The notes under the pieces: generated by a model
The model's database searches: none
Told to the model about the DNA's origin: nothing
Seen by the model: only the letters and a program-made list of their open reading frames with translations
In this document: positions 56,554 through 64,000 of the stretch, piece by piece
Layout of the letters: every line of letters begins with the position of its first letter
Numbering within the stretch: position 1 is the stretch's first letter
Assembly (NCBI GenBank): GCA_004335835.1
Contig: RWJK01001074.1
Coordinates: forward strand, 1-64,000
Source: Scenedesmus sp. ARA3
Lineage: Eukaryota > Chlorophyta > Chlorophyceae > Sphaeropleales > Scenedesmaceae
Direction: 5' to 3'
DNA length: 64,000 bases
Made by a program: the position numbers and the translations under genes

Positions 56554-58026
56554 GAAGCCTGGCGCCAAGCCCTCCCAGACCAAACTGCGGCTGCTGCTGT
56601 TGCTGAGCGGACATGCGCACACCTGGCAGCCCATTGAAGTCTGTTGTGTGCCTGCAGTAGCAGCACAGCACAGCACAGGTACAGCATAGGTTGGTGGCAA
56701 CTCCTGTCGAGTGCAGGCGTCACCTGCTACATTATAGCTAGCAGTCAGGCAGTGCTTTACGCAACCTGCAGTGACCGCTGAGATGCAGGGTACGCCACAC
56801 TCGCATGCACGCTGTGCCCAGCAAACCACCCTCAAACCCCTGCAGCATCTCGATAAACACAAGCACACATCGCTGCTGCACTTTTGCCCGCCGTCTCACC
56901 TGCCTGGCCCCCCGAGCGCTGCTGACGCTGCACCGGCTGCAGCAGGCAGCTCCGGCTGGCTGCCGCCCCTCGCAGCCACGCCCAGCACGCCACCATCTGC
57001 GCCACCCCAGCTGCCTGCAGGCTTCACTGCAACACCGCGGGGGCTGGCAGCACCAACTCCAGCCGCACCACCAAACCCGAGGCCACCAGTGCTGCCAGCA
57101 CCAGCTGCAGCGCCAGCCTGCCTGCTGCCATAGCTGTAGCCGAGAGCGCCTCCAATGCCTGCTGACGCTGCCGGCTGCTGCAAACGGGTGACGCCAGGCG
57201 GCAGGTGCTGCTGCTGCTGCTGCACGTGCTGGCCGCCGCCAAAGTGACCCGCGGCAGCTGGCGGCGGCTGCAGAGCACCCAGCTGCTGCTGTGGCTGCTG
57301 CTGCTGCGCCGCATAGTTGGTGTTACTGCTGTTGGCGGACCCGCCCCAGCTGCCGCTAGGCCCGGCTGCTGACATGAATGAGGGTGAGTAGCCACCTGGC
57401 AGCAGCTTGTTCGTGCTGCTGCTGTTGCTGTTGCCTGCACCAGCCTGGCCTAAGCCGCTAGGCGGGCCCCGCTGCTGCTGTTGCTGCTGCTGCTGCTGGT
57501 AGCCAGAAGGGCCACTCAAGAAGCTGCTCGAGCCCTGCTGCTGCTGCTGCCGCCGGCCACCAGACAGCGCACCTAGGCCACCAAGGCCCTGCTGCTGCTG
57601 GCCGCCGCTGCCTGCTACAAACGGCTGCTGCTGCTGCAGCAGGCTGCCAGCGAGGCCATTTGCACCGCCAGCAGCGCCGCCGCCGCCGCCATACCCAGCA
57701 GCAGCACCCAGCAGTGAGCCGCCGCCAGGCATCGCTCTGCCAGGCACTGCTGCATTGCTGCTGCCAGCAGCACCTGCATAGGCACCCGCGCCCGCTGCTG
57801 CTGCTGCTGCTGTTGCTGTGGTGCCCCAGTTGCCAGAGGACTGCCACCGGCCTAGCAAGGCACCAGGGCCTGCAGGGTGCTGCACATTGCTGCCACCGTT
57901 GCTGCCCGCAGCAGCGCCGTTGGACAGCCGCGCGTCGCGCAGCGCGCCGAGCTTGCTTGCAATCTGCATCTGCTGCTGCTGCAGCTCCAGCGCCCCGCCG
58001 CCGCTGCCGCCTTGGTCCCTGTACAG

Positions 58027-58059
<33 letters not shown>

Positions 58060-61000
58060 AGCGAGGCTAGCAAGCAGCCCGCCGCCTGCGCCAGCAGCCG
58101 CTGCCGCAGCTGAAGGAGAGTACGTACCGCCGCCACCGCTGGCTGCTGCTGCTGCTGCTGCTGCTGGCAGGTCGCTGCGGCTGCCACGCCTGTTTTCATC
58201 ACTCCAACTGAAGCGGAAGTCGCCTGCAGGTGGTGTTGGCGGGAAGAAGAGGATCACGGCAGCAGCCAGGACAAGTACAGTTGGACACAGGCCACAACAA
58301 GTCAAACACAATCAATAAGTACTGGCAGCAACAATCAGCGCCACCTTGCTGTCTGCAGCAAGCCTAGCCTTGCACAATGCATCATGTGCAACACTGCACC
58401 CACGTGCAACTGAGCTGTGCATCAAGGCGATCCTGAGCGGGCAATGCCTTTGCTGCTGCATCAACCTGCACTGAGCAGTAAGGCACTAGCCACACGCACA
58501 CACCTGAGAGCCGCCTGTCTCCGGACCGCGGAGCATCCACACGGCTCCAGGGCGGCTGCTGCTGCTTATCCTGCGCTGCTGCTGCTGCTGCCGCCGCAGA
58601 CGCGCCAGGCGACACACCCCTGCCTGCAAACACGCCTGCAGGTGCGCCAGCAAGCGCGCCGCCAGCTGCTGCTACTGCTGCTGGCAAATTGGAGCTGTTG
58701 CAGCTGTTGGCCCTGTCTGCCAGTGGGGGTGCCAGGCCAGCTTGCGGCTTGTTTGTCAGTGACTGCAGAACACAGCAGCGCACAACAGCAGATCTCATCA
58801 TCAGCTTGTGCACAAGCTGGTCAAGAAACAAACATAGGTTGCTGCCAATGTGCCGCTTGCGCAGCCTTGCATACCCCCGCAAGCCACACTCGGGCAGCGC
58901 ACATGACTACTAGATGCAGCCATCTCATACAAGCCCATGCAATGGCCCAACCCGCGGCCGCCGCATGCAACAGCCCGTCCTCTACATCACGCGAACAGAT
59001 CTGCGCGCCCTCACCGCGAAGTACGGGTGGCGCAGCGCCTGCTCGCTGCTGAGGCGCGCGTCAGGGTTCCACGCGATGAGCTTGCCGATGAGGTCCAGCG
59101 CCTCGGGGCTGGCGCTGGGGATGAGCTTGGCCAGGCTGGCGGGCGAGAACTGCGGGAACCTGCGCGGGGCAGGGACAGTTATCACAAGCAGATGTATGGC
59201 AGTGATGGTCAAGAGTCGGCGGCTGGGCGCTGCAGGCAGAACAGCAAGGCAGGCTGGCACCCACACACACAAATTGCAGATCGTCTGCAGGATTAAAAAG
59301 AGCAGATGGCACGCCAGGCACGCGCCACATAGCACAAGGCAGCCCAGCACACCACTGGCTGCTCACGCAACCCCTGCAGCACTCGCTGCTCGCGCAGCAC
59401 ACCACTCGCTGCTCGCGCAGCACATCACTCACTTGAAGTCCATGGCTGCCGCCAGGCGCAGCCCCTCGGGCCAGTTGCCTGCCGTAGGGGTGCCCAGCAC
59501 CGCAGCTATCTTGACGAGCTCGTCAGCCTCGCTGGAGCCCGGGAACAGCGGGCGCAGCGTGTAGCACTCCGCCATGATGGCGCCCAGCGCAAACATGTCG
59601 ATGGGGGCGGAGTAGTAGCTGGAGCGCAGCAGCACCTCGGGCGCGCGGTACCTGCGCGACATGGAGGTGATGGTTCAGTGCAGTGGCGCTGGTCTAGAAA
59701 TAGGGTAGATGCAATTGTGTGATGTGCGCACGGGTGATAGAAGCTGGTACATGAGCTGCTGCAGCAGCTAATGTCTCATGCCGTTAAGTGGGTATGCACG
59801 CACAAGAGTGCCGGCAGAAGACGGTGCACAGGTGCCACACACACAGCACCAGCTCAACTTCCCGTCAAGCAGCAGAACAGGCGGCTCAATCATTTAGGCA
59901 ACCGCCGCAGCAGCTCACCAGCGCGTGGACACGTAGTCTGTGTAGGGCGGTCGCGAGCGGATCTCGCGTGCCAGGCCAAAGTCGGCGATCTTGATGGCGT
60001 CCTTGGACACCAGCAGGTTCTCTGCGGTTCAGGAGTAAGCATAAAGAATGCTTGTTACGTCAGGTGTAAAACAAAAGGCATTTGCAAAGTGCATTGCAAG
60101 GCCACCACCACAAGCAGGAATTGTCTAGCGACTTGAGTTGGTGTTTAAAGTGCGCAGGAGTGCAACAGCGCCAGAGGCCAGAGCACTGCATTGAATGAGC
60201 ATCACTGCTTGGGCAGCACAAAGAAACACATGTAGCAATACAAGCTGCACACCCGCCAGCAACTTGCGTGCGCCAACAGCATATGCTGGCTGCATCATCC
60301 AGCACTCGGTCTACCGCGCGCACCTGGCTTCATGTCCCTGTGGAAGTAGCCGTGCCTGTGGATGTATGCCATGCCCTGCAGCACCGCCCACATCCAGCGC
60401 CGCACGCGCTCCTCGGGGAACAGCCGGTCACGGTCCTTCATGAGCTGGTACAGGTTGCAGTCCTGCAGGCAGCAGGGTGCGGCACACAGCTCAGGCACGA
60501 GCAGACAGCACAATGTGTGCGAGTCCGCTGCAGATGTTGTACAGTTGCTCAGAACTCTGTTGCACAGAACTCGGGCCAGCCCTGGCTGACCCCTGCCACG
60601 CTAAAGCCTCACCCTCCAACCCTGGCTGAGTCGGCTTCTCTGGCCGCAAACAACCCAATCTTTCGCTAGGCAATCAAATTCTCACCAGGTACTCGAACAC
60701 AAAGAAGAGCTCGTCGTTCTCGCGGATGACCTCCTTGAGCTTGACCACGCTGGGGTGGCTCAGCTTGCGCAGGCTGCGCACCTCGCGCAGCGCCATGCAC
60801 TCCTCCCAGGAGAAGAACTTGCGCTTCATCTTCTTGATGGCCACCTGGAGTGGAAAGGAGAGAGAGTGCCCACGGGTTACAGTAAGGTGGTTCGGTTGAA
60901 GGAGGTGTTGATGTGTGCTTGATCAGGTGCGGCTGTGTGCATGCGATGGCAGCAGCGACAGCTGGGTCAGCGCATGTTCTGGTCACGGGTACATGAGGGG

Positions 61001-62130
61001 CTGCACCAATTAGGCGTGACACTGCTGGCTAGCAGCCGCAGGACGAGAACGATTAGCTGCTGCTGCTGCTGCTGCTGCTGCACAGGAGCTCGCAGCAACG
61101 CGCAAGCTCCTGACATAGGCACAGCCAGACGTGGCTGCGGCATCCAGAGGGCTGGCGCGCTATCGAGGGGTGGCAGCTGGAATGTACTGCGAATACTAAC
61201 GCTGCTTTCGTGACCTTCAACCAAACGCTACAAGCTATCCAAGTGCAATGGGGGCCTGCACGACATCCTGCTGCTGTCAAACTCGAGCCCCCTCTGATGC
61301 TGTGCGCTGGCTTGCAGGACACTGGGGCTGCAGCCAAACCATGCATGCAGACACCTGTGACATGTGCAGACCTACCCTTGCAGCACTGACCACAGAAATT
61401 CTGAGCTACTGAACGTGACAGACACCTGCAGCTGTGCCTTGCATGTCGTCAACTGGCAGTGCTGCATGCCAAGCTACAAAATGCATCTGCTTGGCTGTAT
61501 TGCGCCTGTACAGGCACGCATTATGGACCAGAGCCTGCAGGCTGCTTCCTGCTGCATGCCTTTCATGCAGCTGCATCGCAAACACCACACTGTTACGCTA
61601 CCCAGGTGCCGCTTATGCGCTAACAGGTGGCAAAAGAGCATATGGCCTCTTTCTGGCGCCATGTGCTGCAGGTGGTCAGCTGCTGCAGCAGTGGGAGTCC
61701 TGGAAAGGAGACCAAACAGCGCCTGCTTCTGCCGCACCGCCTGCACCAGTCTTGCTGAGAGTCCTGATGTTGTGCCAGCTGCTGCTGCTCCCCCGCTACT
61801 GCAGCTTGCTGCTGAAAGATCATGATTCCTGCAGGGTGCTGCTCACCACCTCGTTCGTCTGCCTGTTGATGGCTTTCCACACGTTGCCATAAGTGCCATC
61901 GCCCAGCTGCTTCACCACCTTGTACCTGGAGTGACAGTAGCATCATCTAACTGTTAGTGCCGACGCACAGGCAGCCAGTGCAACTGCACCTCACACAGCT
62001 ATGTCCTGCTGCAGCAGACGACAGCAGCACATCAGAAGGGCCAGCTGCGAAGTCCCTGTGGCACCTTAACCTCTCTCGATACAAACACGATATTATAAAG
62101 AATATGTTCATCATGCAGGCACCTGTTCAT
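56459..62130 (-). CDS. LF4: RCK-family protein kinase, LF4/MAK/ICK-like (10 exons)
   Basis: Exons in transcript order: 62130-62123, 61925-61847, 60844-60686, 60462-60324, 60021-59919, 59651-59433, 59159-59015, 58762-58504, 58223-56900 and 56651-56459, giving 875 aa. The first coding exon is only 8 nt (ATGAACAG); with the next it gives [20 protein letters not shown], matching the LF4/MAK/ICK start. The kinase domain (4-284) has the glycine loop G11-D-G-T-Y-G16, VAIK Lys33, HRDMKPEN (123-130), DFG (142-144), the activation-loop TDY (156-158) with VSTRWYRAPE, then [21 protein letters not shown] and EQALRHPYF. In Chlamydomonas the relative LF4 limits flagellar length, and MAK/ICK kinases do so in animal cilia; the same role here is inferred. 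Residues 285-875 are a Gly/Gln/Ala/Ser-rich tail ending in [12 protein letters not shown]. The symbol is a family-level assignment. Confidence 0.9.
59350..59425 (-). repeat. short tandem repeat next to the donor of kinase exon 6 (59651-59433)
   Basis: ACTCGCTGCTCGCGCAGCAC is repeated directly (near 59377 and 59403), with a diverged copy ACTGGCTGCTCACGCAAC near 59353. The steps are about 24-26 bases, just inside the intron after the donor at 59433. Confidence 0.65.
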
Positions 62131-63483
62131 CGCGCTTTCTTCGCCTTTGTGGCTTGCTTCCGAGTTGCCCTGAAGCCCTCAGCAGCTGGAAGCCCTTCCG
62201 AGCCTGTTAAACGTGCTCATACTAGCCTTCTGCAATCACGACCATAGTGAACCAGGCCCAAAGGCAGATGCTTTCAACTTTTCGTGAGTGAAGCTTCAGC
62301 AGCGTGCTCGCAAATGCCTGTTTGCAGTAACACAAGACTCGTAGGAGCTTTTGTCAGGTGTGATCGACTGAAGATGCGTCAAACGCCCTCTCATCCTCTA
62401 GCTGGTGTTGTGTCAGCAGCGCGCTCAAGCGGGTTCAAGCTCTGCGATCTTCCAACAGTCCAGTGTGTCTGCTGCTGCAACTAGCTTGTTTTGAGACGCT
62501 GTGACGGGCCTGGCAGCCTGGCTGCACTCTGTCACGGCAGCCTGCGCGACCAATGTTTCCACTTGTCATGAACAGCATCAAACACTCTCCCGCTGCCCTG
62601 AAGCCACCGACAGGCGTGTACAGCTACCTTGACACTACTTTCAGCAACCACACAGTCATTATAACAGCTGTGTACTGCCATGCCTTCCAAAGGCACCAAG
62701 TAATCGCGTCTTGACAGTGCCTTGCAGTGCTACTGTAGTGTGTGACACACTGTGCGGGCCATGCCAGCATCAGCTAATGCAATGGCAGCATTCCATGTGC
62801 AGCTGGATTCAACCAAAACAAAACAAAACAGAACAGATCACGTTTGATGAGGCATTGTGTGAAAGCTGTGGTTCATGCCTTCAGGTGACCTGCACTTGCT
62901 AGCGTTCTGTACAAACTGGCAGCAGCACTGGTGAAGCTAAAGTGGCTACTGGTGCATCCAAAAGCATACCAGGAGTGCAGTAGTGATTCCTGATGGTAAC
63001 TCAGCACCCAGGGACTGCTCTGAACAGCACACCAAAGTTTCTGAATGCAGCACTGCAAAGTTGCAGACTGCTGTCAGGCTCCTCAGCCGAAGCCGCTGCT
63101 GCATAAATTAACAGCCTATAATTACCACAGCCATTGTCATTAACGCTCGTTCGTGGCGTCTGTGTCTCCAGCAAGGGCAGGCTACAGCAGCAGCTCTGCT
63201 CAGCAGCAAGCATGCAACCACCGCATCAAGGCAGAAAACAGCGTTCACGCAGCTAAGTAAGACACGTTTGTAGTGTTGCTTGCAGGGAAGGTGTCGAGGG
63301 CCGACACACACGGAGAAGAACTTGAAGCAAAACCAGCGCCCTCAAAACCGCGTGCTGCTGGTGGGCCTTTAGGATCGAGCAGGTGACTTGAGCTTTCTCT
63401 TTTGCAGGTTGTTTTAGGCCTGTGTTCAAGCCGCAGCCTCCTGCTCGGCCGCTTTCGTTTGAGAGGAGGAGCACATAGAAGCC
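62131..63483. other. divergent promoter region between the kinase and eL34 genes
   Basis: 1.35 kb separates two ATGs that point away from each other, so promoters and 5' UTRs of both genes must lie here. It is visibly less rich in CAG/CTG than the gene bodies. A short AAAAC repeat (about 62817-62832) is present. No coding region is recognised. Copy-number or core-promoter motifs cannot be judged by eye. Confidence 0.55.
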
Positions 63484-63888
63484 ATGGTGCAGCGTCTGAC
63501 CTACCGCAGGCGCCATGCCTATGCCACAAAGAGCAACAGGATTCGCGTGCTGAGGACCCCTGGTGCGCGCCACTGACTGCACTTGTCTGTCGCACTCATG
63601 GTGGCTGCTGGGTGTGCTCAGCCCTGTTCTGCGCAGCACAAATGGTTTGCATGCTGTTTGAGGATGCTTCGAGCTTTTTGTTCAAGTTGCTGTGCCGCAG
63701 TGCGCTGCAACACGAGACATCCAGCACAGCAGCAGCACCTCCCTGACTGCTGCAGCTTGGTGTGCTGCTTCTTTGCTGCCTGTCCCCTCCTGCTTTGATC
63801 TGCTGCAGGCGGCAAGCTGGTGGTGCAGACGCAGAAGAAGCCCACAAAGGCACCCCGCTGCGGAGCCACTGGCGTGACTCTGCAGGGC
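63484..63888 (+). CDS. RPL34: 60S ribosomal protein eL34 (RPL34), 5' part, truncated by the window end
   Basis: Exon 1 (63484-63562) encodes [20 protein letters not shown] followed by RVLRTPG, the near-invariant N-terminus of plant and algal eL34. It is only 26 codons and is easy to miss in an ORF scan. The donor is CCTG|GTGCGC, phase 1. Exon 2 (63809-63888), after CTGCTGCAG, continues [20 protein letters not shown] and TGVTLQG, matching the TPGGKLV...KAP.CG.TG...QGI stretch of the family. It ends at GGC|GTGAGT, phase 0. The remainder (LRP.EY onward, about 60-65 residues in the family) lies beyond the window. The protein is a component of the cytosolic large ribosomal subunit. The 63889-64000 stretch is intron. 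Confidence 0.95.
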
Positions 63889-64000
63889 GTGAGTAGCATT
63901 GCTTGCAGGCAGGGCAAAGCAGAGCAGCAGCTGCGGCAGTGCTGGGCTCAGCAGACGTCGGGGCATCATCAGCAGTGACAGTGCAACTCAGTATTGGGCA

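Noticed and set aside
1..64000. tRNA or rRNA genes
   Set aside because: No cloverleaf with a convincing T-loop box, and no rRNA-like stretch, was recognised by eye; a covariance-model scan would be needed to exclude short ones.

Overview
This window is nuclear DNA of a green alga, most likely a chlorophycean. Genes are interrupted by many spliceosomal introns with GTGAGT/GTAAGT-like donors and CAG acceptors. Both strands carry dense CAG/CTG triplet tracts, in exons and in introns. The gene content fits too: a plastid phylloquinone methyltransferase, a thylakoid-lumen FKBP, an LF4-type flagellar-length kinase, and secreted proteins with Ser/Pro-rich linkers like those of algal walls. All gene models were assembled by eye from protein-family similarity and splice-site phase. 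Every multi-exon model closes in frame.

Layout. 1-3.0 kb: diverged tandem repeats without a recognisable gene. 3.0-4.5 kb (-): an Ala/Gln-rich protein of unknown function. 6.4-13.5 kb (+): a 10-exon sugar-porter (MFS) gene whose long tail is low complexity. 13.9-17.4 kb (+): menG in 4 exons. 18.4-18.7 kb: a possible decayed reverse-transcriptase fragment. 19.0-19.9 kb (+): a paralogue of the 3.0 kb gene. 22.5-43.7 kb (+): three tandem paralogues (396, 399 and 429 aa), each with 10 exons of identical phase, encoding signal peptide, CAP/SCP (PR-1-like) domain, Pro-rich linker and a bulb-lectin-like domain. 46.4-49.4 kb (-): FKBP-type immunophilin with a bipartite, twin-arginine lumen-targeting leader. 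50.5-54.0 kb (-): a 1157-aa unknown protein. 56.5-62.1 kb (-): a 10-exon RCK-family kinase (LF4/MAK/ICK type). 63.5 kb to the end (+): 5' part of the eL34 (RPL34) gene, divergent from the kinase.

The most unusual feature is intron architecture. In the sugar porter, menG and the FKBP gene, and more weakly in the CAP genes, introns are built largely of tandem copies (steps of about 100-190 bp) of the edges of the neighbouring exons. Copies of an exon's 5' end, with its acceptor, pile up upstream of it. Copies of an exon's 3' end, with its donor, pile up downstream. Some copies remain open and differ from the true exon mainly at synonymous sites, so they could be alternative exons, splice decoys, or fossils of intron growth. 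The single 182-bp assembly gap lies inside one of these arrays. The second highlight is the tandem CAP plus lectin-like fusion family.
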